Source: an uncultured Flavobacteriales bacterium
GTDB lineage: Bacteria > Bacteroidota > Bacteroidia > Flavobacteriales_D > Sanyastnellaceae
Assembly: GCA_937974555.1 (NCBI GenBank)
Contig: CALJKR010000032.1
Location: 4,793-68,792 of the forward strand
Direction of reading: 5' to 3'
DNA: 64,000 bases
Both the position numbers and the translations under genes were made by a program. Under the pieces are notes generated by a model, which worked only from the letters and a program-made list of their open reading frames with translations, searched no databases and was not told the DNA's origin. Numbering within the stretch: position 1 is the stretch's first letter; every line of letters starts with the position of its first letter. Positions 33,284 to 41,449 of this stretch are shown here, one piece after another.

Positions 33284-33655
33284 TCAATCCCAGTTTAATG
33301 CGCCTTTTCGGATGATGTAAACCAATCCAACGATCATCAATCCCATGAAGGTGAACATCTCCCACAATCCAAACACACCGAGCTCTTTAAAGTTTACGGC
33401 CCATGGATACATGAAGATGACCTCCACGTCAAAAAGAACAAACAAGATCGCTACCAAAAAATACTTGATAGAAAAAGGAGTTCTCGCATTCCCTTTGGAT
33501 TCAATTCCACATTCAAATGCTTCCTCTTTGACTTTTACGTGACGCTTGGGACCCAAAGCGTGTGTAAGGACCATCGTGGTTACGACAAATCCTAAGGCAA
33601 TCAATGCCATGATAACAATGGGAAAGTAATCCCAAAGGTGTGATGTGTTGCTCAT
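33284..33655 (-). CDS. nuoA: NADH-quinone oxidoreductase subunit A
   Basis: A 123-residue three-helix subunit starting MSNTSHLWDYFPIVIM. The conserved loop FECGIESKGNARTPFSIKYFLVAILFVLFDVEVIF is complete. The frame is open further upstream (to 33874), but the extra residues are unlike the family and the promoter box lies between them and the chosen ATG at 33655. It is the first gene of the nuo operon. Confidence 0.95.
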   Translation of the reverse strand: MSNTSHLWDYFPIVIMALIALGFVVTTMVLTHALGPKRHVKVKEEAFECGIESKGNARTPFSIKYFLVAILFVLFDVEVIFMYPWAVNFKELGVFGLWEMFTFMGLMIVGLVYIIRKGALNWD

Positions 33656-33682
33656 AAATTCGTATACGTGCTTAAAGCGCGT

Positions 33683-33690
33683 CAAATTTA
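33683..33690 (-). promoter_or_regulatory. -7 box (TAAATTTG) of the nuo operon promoter
   Basis: An exact TAnnTTTG on the minus strand, ending 27 bases before the nuoA ATG. A TTTG exists further upstream (33719-33716), but the 25-base spacer is long, so the -33 element is uncertain. Confidence 0.5.
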
Positions 33691-33763
33691 GCAAGTCAGC
33701 GCCGAACAACACGGACAAATGTGTTTTTTTTTTCTGCGATATGAACACCTTTCCAACATCTTG

Positions 33764-33771
33764 TATTTTAG
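33764..33771 (+). promoter_or_regulatory. Candidate -7 box (TATTTTAG) of the GT-C-like gene, predicted leaderless start
   Basis: One mismatch to TAnnTTTG, ending four bases before the ATG at 33776. The -33 element is not evident. Confidence 0.35.
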
Positions 33772-33775
33772 CCTC

Positions 33776-35254
33776 ATGAGATACTTGTTGGCGTTTCTTG
33801 TTTTTTGGGCAATTTCGATGGAATTCCCTAAGGTGGCTTTCCAAGATCCATCGGGTATTCACTTCATCAGACAAACCGATGGTTTGGCATTTGCGTCTTA
33901 TTATTTTGAGCGCGAAGAGGGCTTTTTAAATTCGGGTACCTTGAATCAAACTTCTGATGATGGTCATGTGGCGTGCGAGCTCCCGGTGTTTTACTATTTG
34001 ACAGCGCAGATTTATCAATACACAGGTATCTATTTTCCCATTTTGCGATGGCTGCATGGGCTGGTGGTTTTATTGGGTATTATCCATGTTTTTCTTTTTT
34101 GGAAAAAATGGGCAGGCAATGCATGGATGCCTTTGCTTATGATGTTCATGCTTTTCACTTCGGTTGTGTTCTCCTATTACGCGTTTAATTTTTTACCAGA
34201 CGCGCCTGCATGGGCTTTTGTTATCATGGGATGGTATTATGGCATTCAATTTTTGGAAAATCGCAACAACCGTTGGGTGATATTATCCTTGTTTTTCTTC
34301 GCTTGGGGTGCGCTTTTAAAACCTACCTTTTTCATTCATGCCGTGGCTTTTTTGGGGACCATGATGTTTTTGCATCATTCTGCACCACGCAATAAAGAAG
34401 AATGGCGATACGCCCTGGGCGCATTTGGATTTGCATTGTTGTTGGTTGCCCTTTGGAGTTGGCGCATCATTCAATTCAATACCGCTCACCACGATGATTA
34501 TTTTTTGGTTTCAACTCGCCCCATTTGGAAAATGGATGCCGAAGATATTCGTGTGGTTTGGGACCATATGACGGGCTATTGGTTCAGAGACTATTTTGCG
34601 CGAGACATGTGGAGATGGATTGGATTGATGTTGGCCATTGTAGTCTTGCGCTGGAAAAATATGTCTACCCTTGTGCGACATGCCTTTTGGATTCTGAGCT
34701 TGGGAGAGCTGTCCTACATCGTTCTTTTCTTTGGACAGTTCAAGGACCATGACTATTATGCCTGGAATATTTTCCCTTGGTTTATATGGTTGGCCGCTGC
34801 GTTTATTGATGGTTTCTGGTCAGCATTACATCATAAATTTTCGCAGTATTTGGTGGGATTGACTTTGCTTGTTTTGGGATGCACTTCATGGCAAGCCAAT
34901 CAAAAAGTGATACGTTGGCGATTCGGACACGACGAACCCAATTTGGCTTGGGTAGGTAAGCGGCTAAAGGATGGTCCAGACTACCTCAAGGCTCATGGTG
35001 TTCTACCTTTTACTGAAAAGGTGGTGGTGGTGCCTGATTTTACTAGAAATGGCTCATTGCTGTTTATCCAACAGGAAGGTTGGACTTTGGCAGATTCTAC
35101 GCAATTATTCAGATTGAAGGAACCTTCATTGCAAAAGGCTACAGCTGTTTTGGTATTGGACTCCAACTATCTAAAATTTCCTGCGATTTCTGAAGAATGG
35201 AAGGTGGTATTTCAAGATACCACTCAAGAGATTTATTGGATGCGTCGCCGTTAA
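33776..35254 (+). CDS. Polytopic membrane protein, GT-C glycosyltransferase-like
   Basis: A 492-residue protein with about ten hydrophobic segments spread over residues 1-390 and a soluble tail of about 100 residues. I start at the ATG at 33776 (MRYLLAFLVFWAISMEFPK); an upstream in-frame start at 33719 would add 19 residues not typical of a membrane N-terminus. The first periplasmic loop contains QDPSGIHFIRQTDG and later ELPVFYYLTAQIY, the arrangement seen in PMT/ArnT-like GT-C enzymes (acidic residues, then a P-x-YY segment), which use polyprenyl-phosphate sugars. No firm family match can be made by eye. Its end overlaps the convergent trmB by four bases. Confidence 0.6.
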   Translation: MRYLLAFLVFWAISMEFPKVAFQDPSGIHFIRQTDGLAFASYYFEREEGFLNSGTLNQTSDDGHVACELPVFYYLTAQIYQYTGIYFPILRWLHGLVVLLGIIHVFLFWKKWAGNAWMPLLMMFMLFTSVVFSYYAFNFLPDAPAWAFVIMGWYYGIQFLENRNNRWVILSLFFFAWGALLKPTFFIHAVAFLGTMMFLHHSAPRNKEEWRYALGAFGFALLLVALWSWRIIQFNTAHHDDYFLVSTRPIWKMDAEDIRVVWDHMTGYWFRDYFARDMWRWIGLMLAIVVLRWKNMSTLVRHAFWILSLGELSYIVLFFGQFKDHDYYAWNIFPWFIWLAAAFIDGFWSALHHKFSQYLVGLTLLVLGCTSWQANQKVIRWRFGHDEPNLAWVGKRLKDGPDYLKAHGVLPFTEKVVVVPDFTRNGSLLFIQQEGWTLADSTQLFRLKEPSLQKATAVLVLDSNYLKFPAISEEWKVVFQDTTQEIYWMRRR

Positions 35255-35943
35255 AATTGGGTTCGGAATCGAACGTAATGAATTTTCTTTCCTTCCCCCA
35301 ACCAACGACTTTCGTAAAAAGTACGAATGGATAAAATACGCTGCCACTCCTCGGGTTGGGTTTGAATATAGTCACCATAAACATCGGCGGAATGGGACTC
35401 TAAAATGTGACGAGTGGCTTCCAATTCCTCTAATGCGCTCCAATAAATCATGGGGTTGTCATGCTTGATGTGTATGGTCCCATTGGGTTTTAGAAAGTTT
35501 CGATATTTGTTCCAAAAGTAGGACGAGGTGATTCTCTTGATTCCCGTTTCATCCTTGGGTTGAGGATCTGAAAAGGTGAGCCAGATTTCGTCTACCTCAT
35601 TGGGGCCAAAGAATGATTCTATAAATTCTACTCGGGTTCTTAAAAAGGCGACATTTTTTAATCCTTTGGCGATGGCGATGCGCGCGCCATGATTGAATCG
35701 ATGTCCTTTAACATCCACTCCCAAATAGTTGATGTGAGGATTGGCTTCTGCCAATTGAACCGTGTACTCTCCTTTGCCGCAGCCCAATTCAATTACCAAG
35801 GGATTGTCATTTTTGAAAAATTTCTCACGCCACTCACCTTGCATAAAGGTTTTTCCTTCCTTGATGATGGGCAATAATGGAGGTTCAAAAACATGCGGAA
35901 ATGTTTTATTCTCTGCCCATCGTTTCAATTTATCTTTCGCCAT
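35251..35943 (-). CDS. trmB: tRNA (guanine-N7-)-methyltransferase
   Basis: A 230-residue class I SAM methyltransferase making m7G46 in tRNA. Motifs include ELGCGKGEYTVQLA (SAM loop), NYLGVDVKG, the TrmB signature IWLTFSDPQPKD and the C-terminal T-x-Y-E-x-R (RTFYESRW). Length is normal. It is convergent with the GT-C-like gene and divergent from the GT-B glycosyltransferase. Confidence 0.96.
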   Translation of the reverse strand: MAKDKLKRWAENKTFPHVFEPPLLPIIKEGKTFMQGEWREKFFKNDNPLVIELGCGKGEYTVQLAEANPHINYLGVDVKGHRFNHGARIAIAKGLKNVAFLRTRVEFIESFFGPNEVDEIWLTFSDPQPKDETGIKRITSSYFWNKYRNFLKPNGTIHIKHDNPMIYWSALEELEATRHILESHSADVYGDYIQTQPEEWQRILSIRTFYESRWLGEGKKIHYVRFRTQF

Positions 35944-35947
35944 GTTG

Positions 35948-35955
35948 CAAATTTA
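35948..35955 (-). promoter_or_regulatory. -7 box (TAAATTTG) of trmB, predicted leaderless start
   Basis: An exact TAnnTTTG on the minus strand that ends four bases before the trmB ATG (35943). A TTCG about 22 bases further upstream is only a weak -33 candidate. Confidence 0.5.
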
Positions 35956-35993
35956 TATGGGCATTGCGTGATTTTGTCGAACTTTCGACGCGA

Positions 35994-36938
35994 ATGAAAA
36001 AAGTTTTGATTGTTCCGATGAATTGGGGATTGGGCCATGCAACCCGTTGTGTGCCCATTGTCAAGGAAATGATCAACGCGGGTCATGAAGTTTATATCTC
36101 CGGCAGTGGAGAAAGCGGGACGTGGTTCAAGAACTATTTTCCGCATGTTACTTTCATTCCCGATTGTCCAGATTACGGAGTTTTTTATCCCAAAAAGATT
36201 CATTTTTTTCAATGGATTTGGCAATGGCCACGATGGGAAAGGGCCATCGCTAGGGAGCATCAATGGTTGCAGGAAGTCCATTCTAAATTTCAATTTGATG
36301 TAATAATCAGTGACAATCGATTTGGAATTTGGTGTTCGGATTCAACCAATATTTTTATTACCCATCAATTGTCTCCCATCATGCCCCAATGGGCTTCTAA
36401 CGCCTATTCGATTTTGTTTTGGAAACGGATGAAAAGATTTCAAAAGATTTGGATTCCCGATTGCCAGGGAGAAAACGCGCTCTCAGGAAAACTGTCCTCG
36501 ACTGTTCACCATTCGGAAAAGTTGGAGTGGAAAGGTTGGCTTTCTCGTTTTTCCGATGTCGAAGAAAAGAACCATGAAACTTTTGATTGGGTGGCGGTGA
36601 TCAGTGGTCCAGAAATGCAACGCACTTTGTTTGAGCATGAGGTAATTGAACGTATGCGCCGATCCAATATGAAATGCTTGGTGGTTACTGGACAACCTAC
36701 ATTTCCACGAAATGAATCCATCGAAAACATAAAAATTATCAATCATTTGGAAGATGGCGCGATGGCTTTTGTGCTGCGTCGGGCAAAAAAAATAACCTCT
36801 AGATCAGGATATAGTTCGCTCATGGACTACAAGATATTAAACGTCTCGGCTGAACTTATTCCTACCCCAGGCCAGACGGAGCAGGAATATTTGGCTACAC
36901 GTTGGCAGGAGTTGCATGGGCATTGGCCCATTGAATAA
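35994..36938 (+). CDS. MurG-like GT-B glycosyltransferase
   Basis: A 314-residue protein beginning MKKVLIVPMNWGLGHATRCV, the N-terminal G-x-GHxxR loop of GT28/MurG-like enzymes that bind UDP-sugars. The C-terminal half shows DWVAVISGPEMQRTLFE and the donor-site segment ITSRSGYSSLMD. The ATG at 35994 places the loop at the usual distance; an upstream start at 35877 lies inside trmB. The acceptor is unknown; glycolipid or polysaccharide synthesis is likely. The last 44 bases overlap the convergent aminotransferase gene in antisense. Confidence 0.82.
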   Translation: MKKVLIVPMNWGLGHATRCVPIVKEMINAGHEVYISGSGESGTWFKNYFPHVTFIPDCPDYGVFYPKKIHFFQWIWQWPRWERAIAREHQWLQEVHSKFQFDVIISDNRFGIWCSDSTNIFITHQLSPIMPQWASNAYSILFWKRMKRFQKIWIPDCQGENALSGKLSSTVHHSEKLEWKGWLSRFSDVEEKNHETFDWVAVISGPEMQRTLFEHEVIERMRRSNMKCLVVTGQPTFPRNESIENIKIINHLEDGAMAFVLRRAKKITSRSGYSSLMDYKILNVSAELIPTPGQTEQEYLATRWQELHGHWPIE

Positions 36939-38055
36939 TCCGAGACAACGCTTCCTCCAATACTTCAGGCGCGGTGGCACAGCTCATCCGAATGTGTCCT
37001 TTGGCCCCAGGTCCAAACCATTGGGCCAAGCCGGGCACGAGCTTTACTTTGGCTTCACGCTCCATTTGTTGCGTTAGCGATAAGGTGTCCCAATTTTCAG
37101 GATGTTGAAGCCACATCACAAAGGTGGATGAGGGACATTCTGATTTGAAAAAACTTTGTTCCGAAGTCAAACGTTGGTGTGCGCGTTCGATGTTGGCTTT
37201 CATTAATGTCGCAAAATCCTGTGCGGCGTTGGGAGAACGCATTGCCGCCTCTGCGGCTATCTGTGACAGGGTAGATACACCTTGTGTGGTTCTGAGATAT
37301 CCTTGGGTGTCCATGAGTTCCAAAATGGATTTTTCATTGGGTCCAATCAATGCGCCAATCCGCAATCCCGCCAATCCGTATCCTTTTGATAGACCATATA
37401 CCACCCAGCAATCTTCAGATACAGCCATCATGCTGGTGTATTGGTCTTGAAGAATCACATCGCTCCATACTTCGTCTGACAAGAGTAATAAGTTGTTTTT
37501 TTTAGCAAATTGAGCAATGGAGACCAAGGTAGTTTTGTCGTAATGAAAGCCCAAGGGATTGTGGGGATGGCAAATGAATAGCGCTTTGGTTTTTTCATTG
37601 ATTTCACGCTGCCACAGATCTTCATTCCATTGCTTTTGGGCCGGAACACGCTTGATGGTTGCTCCCGCTTTTTCAGCACAATAGCCCAAAAGAAAATCCA
37701 CCGGATCGGGAATCAACACCTCATCTCCAGACACTAAAAAGTGGTTGCACCAATCTTGAAGCGCCGTGGCTGCACTGTTGGTTGCCAATACTTGTGATGA
37801 AGAAATTTGACATTCTTTCCGGGTATTGTAGTGATGGGTAATGGCCGTTCTGAAGCCAACCAAACCTTGACTGGGTCCATAAGGAAAAAGCCCAGGCGAA
37901 CACGCTGCGACAATGGCATCGGTTATTTCTTTTGCAATGGGCATGTCCGTATCTGCAGCGGTCAATGGAATGACATCGGATGGTACCTCTGCCCAACGCA
38001 TGTTGAATGCATTTTTTCTCAGGTAGTCGTAGGGAATCGAATCTAAATGGCTCAT
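36895..38055 (-). CDS. PLP-dependent aminotransferase class I/II (PatB/MalY-like)
   Basis: A 386-residue fold-type I PLP enzyme. The N-terminal pattern, with PLTAADTDMPIAKEI, resembles the cystathionine beta-lyase PatB/MalY subgroup (usually W-x-A-D-x-D). Also present are the CHPHNPLG substrate block, LLLSDEVWSDV and the PLP lysine in YGLSKGYGLAGLRIG. It could be an aminotransferase or a C-S lyase. The start overlaps the stop of the upstream FAD monooxygenase by ATGA, so both are made from one message. Confidence 0.85.
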   Translation of the reverse strand: MSHLDSIPYDYLRKNAFNMRWAEVPSDVIPLTAADTDMPIAKEITDAIVAACSPGLFPYGPSQGLVGFRTAITHHYNTRKECQISSSQVLATNSAATALQDWCNHFLVSGDEVLIPDPVDFLLGYCAEKAGATIKRVPAQKQWNEDLWQREINEKTKALFICHPHNPLGFHYDKTTLVSIAQFAKKNNLLLLSDEVWSDVILQDQYTSMMAVSEDCWVVYGLSKGYGLAGLRIGALIGPNEKSILELMDTQGYLRTTQGVSTLSQIAAEAAMRSPNAAQDFATLMKANIERAHQRLTSEQSFFKSECPSSTFVMWLQHPENWDTLSLTQQMEREAKVKLVPGLAQWFGPGAKGHIRMSCATAPEVLEEALSRIIQWANAHATPANV

Positions 38056-39146
38056 AGTTGGTCAAATACCAGCGGCATGTGGTTGATCATGAATTTACTG
38101 TCGTTGTTGCTGAACAAATGTGCATATTCCATCCCTTCAAACGCAATACGCTCGCAAGCCTCCCTTCGATTATTGAAATGCTGGATGGCAATCTCATCTT
38201 TACTGTCCAATTTGTCCATGGTTTCGGTTAAAGATACGATGTCATCAATGGCCAGGTTAGTGCCTTGACTGGTAAAAGGCAAAACAACATGCGCAGCATC
38301 GCCCAACAAAATGTATTTGTCTTGGATGTACTGATCAACCCCCAAAAGAATTTTTCCTTTCCAAAGGTAAAGTCCCTCCAAATGGTTCTCCACGATATTC
38401 AGTATCCATGGATGGTGAAAATGTTGAACCGTGTGTTTTACGAAATCGGCCAAGGATAGATTTTTTTCTTCCGGTGTTCCGAAATGCTTTTTTGATAGTT
38501 GCAGAAACCAAATCACTTGACCGGTATGCAAGGGGAGTATCCCCAAGGCAATCCCCATAGTGTCAAAAATAATTTTATACAGGTTGCCCGCATGCTCTTG
38601 GGTGAAAGCCAAGTCCATGTAGCTTCCATTGATTTCATAGGTTGGCGCGTCGATCATCTCCGCATCAGGAAAAAGTTTCTTTCTCACTTGAGAATGTATG
38701 CCATCACAACCTACTACCCATTGATAACCCTCATGGTCCCAAAGGGTATCATTTAAATAAAGGGATTGGTCTGATTGAAGAACAATTTTTTGCGGAATGC
38801 GATGAACATTGGAACCAAGATCCGCGCTCAAAGCTTCCAAGAAATGATGTCTACTGATGCCGTAGATATTGTCTACTTGCTGCACGTTGAGTGCGTTGTT
38901 GTCATCATCTAGGATATTTACTTTTTTAATTGGTGTGCAAGCAACTTCGATAGGATTCCAATATCCCAATTTTTTTAAACCACTCACTCCATTGGGCATC
39001 AACAGAAATCCGAATCCAGAATTGCCTGTCAGCAAGTCTGGATCATACACATCGATCTTCCAATCCCTTTTTTGGAATTCGAGAGCGGAAAGCAGTCCGG
39101 ATACACCTCCGCCAATAATCGCAACTTTCTTTTTTTGACTCATCAC
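38052..39146 (-). CDS. FAD-dependent monooxygenase, kynurenine-3-monooxygenase-like
   Basis: A 364-residue class A flavoprotein hydroxylase. The FAD loop is VAIIGGGVSGLLSALE, a middle block reads WVVGCDGIHSQVRK (DG motif), and the GD motif is LLGDAAHVVLPFTSQGTNLAIDD. The latter closely recalls kynurenine 3-monooxygenase and related aromatic hydroxylases. It overlaps the PLP enzyme downstream, and a kynurenine or other aromatic amino acid route is possible but unproven. The second Met (39143) is an alternative start. Confidence 0.83.
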   Translation of the reverse strand: MMSQKKKVAIIGGGVSGLLSALEFQKRDWKIDVYDPDLLTGNSGFGFLLMPNGVSGLKKLGYWNPIEVACTPIKKVNILDDDNNALNVQQVDNIYGISRHHFLEALSADLGSNVHRIPQKIVLQSDQSLYLNDTLWDHEGYQWVVGCDGIHSQVRKKLFPDAEMIDAPTYEINGSYMDLAFTQEHAGNLYKIIFDTMGIALGILPLHTGQVIWFLQLSKKHFGTPEEKNLSLADFVKHTVQHFHHPWILNIVENHLEGLYLWKGKILLGVDQYIQDKYILLGDAAHVVLPFTSQGTNLAIDDIVSLTETMDKLDSKDEIAIQHFNNRREACERIAFEGMEYAHLFSNNDSKFMINHMPLVFDQL

Positions 39147-39195
39147 AGTCGTATACGGATTTAATGTAGAAAGGTTTCAAAAATGAAAAAAAAGA

Positions 39196-39225
39196 TTTGA
39201 AACATTCACTTATCTCTTATTTTCG
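39196..39225 (+). promoter_or_regulatory. Promoter of sucD
   Basis: TTTG at 39196-39199 and TATTTTCG at 39218-39225, spacer 18. The second box has one mismatch to the TAnnTTTG consensus. It lies 18 bases before the sucD ATG. Confidence 0.55.
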
Positions 39226-39243
39226 CAGCAAATTAAATCAACC

Positions 39244-40113
39244 ATGGGCGTTTTAGTAGGTAAAGATTCTAGAGTGATTGTTCAGGGATTCACAGGAAGT
39301 GAAGGAACATTTCATGCGCAACAAATGATCGAATACGGTACCAATGTAGTAGGTGGAGTTACCCCTGGAAAGGGAGGTTCTACGCATTTGGATCGTCCAG
39401 TTTTCAATACAGTTGCTGAGGCAGTAGCACAAGCGGGAGCCAATGTAACCATCATCTTTGTTCCACCGGCATTTGCAGCAGATGCAATCATGGAAGCAGC
39501 AGAAGCAGGTATTCAAGTTATTGTAACCATCACAGAGGGTATTCCAGTAGCGGACATGGTGAAAGCCAAGACCTTTGCGGTTGCACGTGGTGCGCGTTTG
39601 ATTGGCCCCAACTGTCCAGGTGTTATCACCGCAGGTGAGGCAAAAGTGGGTATCATGCCCGGTTTTGTTTTCAAGCCAGGTACAGTAGGTATCGTTTCCA
39701 AATCGGGGACTTTGACCTATGAGGCGGCAGACCAAGTTGCCAAAGCGGGGTTGGGTGTTACAACAGCCATCGGAATTGGTGGAGATCCCATCATTGGAAC
39801 TACCACATTGGAGGCAGTTCAATTGTTGATGAATGATCCGGATACCAAAGGCATCATCATGATCGGAGAGATCGGAGGTGAGTTGGAGCCCAAGGCAGCC
39901 ATGTGGATCAAACAACATGGAACCAAGCCTGTAGTTGGTTTTATCGCCGGTGAAACGGCACCCAAGGGTCGCACAATGGGCCACGCAGGTGCCATTGTTT
40001 CTGGTGAACATGAATCGGCTTCAGCCAAGAAGAAGATCATGCGCGAATGCGGAATTACAGTGGTTGACTCTCCAGCAGAAATTGGTGGAGCAATGGCCAA
40101 TCTTTTGAAATAA
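39244..40113 (+). CDS. sucD: Succinate--CoA ligase (ADP/GDP-forming) subunit alpha
   Basis: A 289-residue TCA-cycle enzyme subunit. It has the CoA-binding Rossmann region (VIVQGFTGSEGTFHAQQMIEYG), GPNCPGVI, SKSGTLTYEA, and the phosphohistidine segment GRTMGHAGAIVSG with the catalytic His. Length is normal. The beta subunit gene (sucC) is not adjacent, as is common in Flavobacteriia. It is monocistronic, with its own promoter and a strong terminator. Confidence 0.98.
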   Translation: MGVLVGKDSRVIVQGFTGSEGTFHAQQMIEYGTNVVGGVTPGKGGSTHLDRPVFNTVAEAVAQAGANVTIIFVPPAFAADAIMEAAEAGIQVIVTITEGIPVADMVKAKTFAVARGARLIGPNCPGVITAGEAKVGIMPGFVFKPGTVGIVSKSGTLTYEAADQVAKAGLGVTTAIGIGGDPIIGTTTLEAVQLLMNDPDTKGIIMIGEIGGELEPKAAMWIKQHGTKPVVGFIAGETAPKGRTMGHAGAIVSGEHESASAKKKIMRECGITVVDSPAEIGGAMANLLK

Positions 40114-40131
40114 GATTTTGCAGGATATAAA

Positions 40132-40161
40132 AAAAAGGGGATTCGATTGAATCCCCTTTTT
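40132..40161. terminator. Bidirectional terminator after sucD
   Basis: A 13-bp stem, AAAAAGGGGATTC / GAATCCCCTTTTT, with loop GATT, starting 19 bases after the sucD stop. The A- and T-rich ends let it serve the convergent small gene as well. Confidence 0.9.
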
Positions 40162-40173
40162 GTTTTTGGGTCT

Positions 40174-40329
40174 TTAGTTTTGATTCAAAACCACTTGACC
40201 GATGCTTGTTTTTCCAACGGATTTCAATGCCGCAGAGAATTTTAAAATATTCTCAATGGTTTTTTCTGAAGGTTGGATGTTTTGTTTTTTTGATGAAGTT
40301 TTTGAAAGCGTAGAATCTACCATAAGCAT
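40174..40329 (-). CDS. Small conserved-looking hypothetical protein, 51 residues
   Basis: A short frame from ATG 40329 to TAA 40174 encodes a basic protein that starts MLMVDSTLSKTSSKKQNIQP and ends KTSIGQVVLNQN; a second ATG at 40323 gives 49 residues. The central PSEKTIENILKFSAALKS stretch reads like a single amphipathic helix. I recall similar short proteins with a P-S-x-x-T-I-x-N-I-L-x-F core in Flavobacteriia, but cannot verify this here. It has its own stop directly next to the bidirectional terminator and occupies the otherwise empty gap between sucD and the DUF4349-like gene, both of which support it being real. No function can be proposed. Confidence 0.55.
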   Translation of the reverse strand: MLMVDSTLSKTSSKKQNIQPSEKTIENILKFSAALKSVGKTSIGQVVLNQN

Positions 40330-40372
40330 TTTAGTGTTTGATGGTATAACGCTTGGTCTTTTTCAATATTGC

Positions 40373-41392
40373 TTAGAACACGAAATTTATTGAGGTGTTA
40401 AACCCAATGCCCCTCATGTTTCGATTGTAGCTAAATGGGATGAAGTAATTGACTTTGGTGTCCCAAAGAAAGTATTTGTTCTTAAAAAGTTCGATACCAA
40501 TGGAAGGAGATAAATAAAAGATATCTTCCTTTTTCACATCATTGGAGGCAGCCATGTAGCCTACTGTATAACCCGAGTATAGGTTTCCAAACTTATTTTC
40601 ACCACGTCCCAAGTGGCGAGAATAAAAGTCTTGTCCAAAATTCATGACAAATAGTTCTGAGAAAAATGTAGAGTCGCCTGGTTGAGTGTTCACTGATTTG
40701 TATGCGCCCACTCCTGCGTAACTTTTGCCTCTGGTAAATAGATATTTAATGAAATACCCTTGATATGCACTGGCGGTAATGGTGTCTACCGGATTTTCTA
40801 TTTTCAAATAGGAGTATTCCACCCCGGGCATATTGACAAAGGATACTCTGCTGTTTTCAGGCATGGTCATTTCCTCTTCAATGGTAATGTCAACGGAGTA
40901 GGGAAGTTGGTTGATTTGCAATGCAGACTTTCTTTTCTCCAAATTGAAAATGCGGTCCTCAATGTTTTGTTTTTCTATCCAAAGTGATTCAAATTGGGCA
41001 GACTTCATTTCATGTTGTGACATCACTTCCTCGTAGTTGGCTTTTTTCTTTTTCAAAAAATCAATTTCAATTAAAATCTCTTCAATTTCTTCTTGATGAT
41101 CAATGGTGTTGATGATGTCACTGCTGATGTAACCCCATGCTGGAAGGGCATTGCGCAGGGCTTGATATTGTGTCGCATTCAATCCCAAAGTTAGGCTGAT
41201 GCTGGTTTTGGTTTCGTTTTGGGTTTTAATCTCAACTTTGTTTTCACTGATAAAGGTTTTCAATGCAGCTTTGGCTGAAGCCAGATCCAATGCGGTGATG
41301 TCCACGTTGATGTTTGTGGAGATTGAAAGTTCTTGTTGTCCCAAAAGACATTGAGAGGCAAGTAAAAGAATAGAGAAAAGGATGACCTTCAT
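40373..41392 (-). CDS. DUF4349-like secreted protein with C-terminal outer-membrane-like domain
   Basis: A 339-residue protein. I choose the ATG at 41392, which begins the signal peptide MKVILFSILLLASQCLLGQQ; the frame upstream runs through the riboswitch region and is not credible. Residues about 20-200 follow the DUF4349 layout: a strand-rich part with LTLGLNATQYQALRNALP, then a coiled coil (EEIEEILIEIDFLKKKKANYEE and WIEKQNIEDRIFNLEKRK). Instead of the usual transmembrane helix, the rest is beta-rich and ends in phenylalanine (SINFVF), like outer-membrane barrels. It is divergent from the cobalamin-uptake operon. Confidence 0.65.
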   Translation of the reverse strand: MKVILFSILLLASQCLLGQQELSISTNINVDITALDLASAKAALKTFISENKVEIKTQNETKTSISLTLGLNATQYQALRNALPAWGYISSDIINTIDHQEEIEEILIEIDFLKKKKANYEEVMSQHEMKSAQFESLWIEKQNIEDRIFNLEKRKSALQINQLPYSVDITIEEEMTMPENSRVSFVNMPGVEYSYLKIENPVDTITASAYQGYFIKYLFTRGKSYAGVGAYKSVNTQPGDSTFFSELFVMNFGQDFYSRHLGRGENKFGNLYSGYTVGYMAASNDVKKEDIFYLSPSIGIELFKNKYFLWDTKVNYFIPFSYNRNMRGIGFNTSINFVF

Positions 41393-41406
41393 AAAATTTG
41401 TTTTTG

Positions 41407-41414
41407 TAAAGTTA
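41407..41414 (-). promoter_or_regulatory. Candidate -7 box (TAACTTTA) of the DUF4349-like gene
   Basis: Minus-strand TAACTTTA, one mismatch to TAnnTTTG, ending 14 bases before the ATG. It lies next to the plus-strand promoter of the cobalamin operon. Confidence 0.35.
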
Positions 41415-41443
41415 GTGTGAATCGATGCTTTTGTGTAGTTTTG
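41412..41443 (+). promoter_or_regulatory. Promoter of the cobalamin riboswitch / btuB-like operon
   Basis: TTAG at 41412-41415 (one mismatch) and exact TAGTTTTG at 41436-41443, spacer 20. The -7 box ends a few bases before the predicted riboswitch, so transcription would start at its 5' edge. Confidence 0.55.
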
Positions 41444-41449
41444 CCTCGT

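Noticed and set aside
39253..40011. A 252-codon minus-strand frame opposite sucD
   Set aside because: Its translation is rich in Cys, His and Asn with no family resemblance, the typical look of a shadow frame; sucD is certain.
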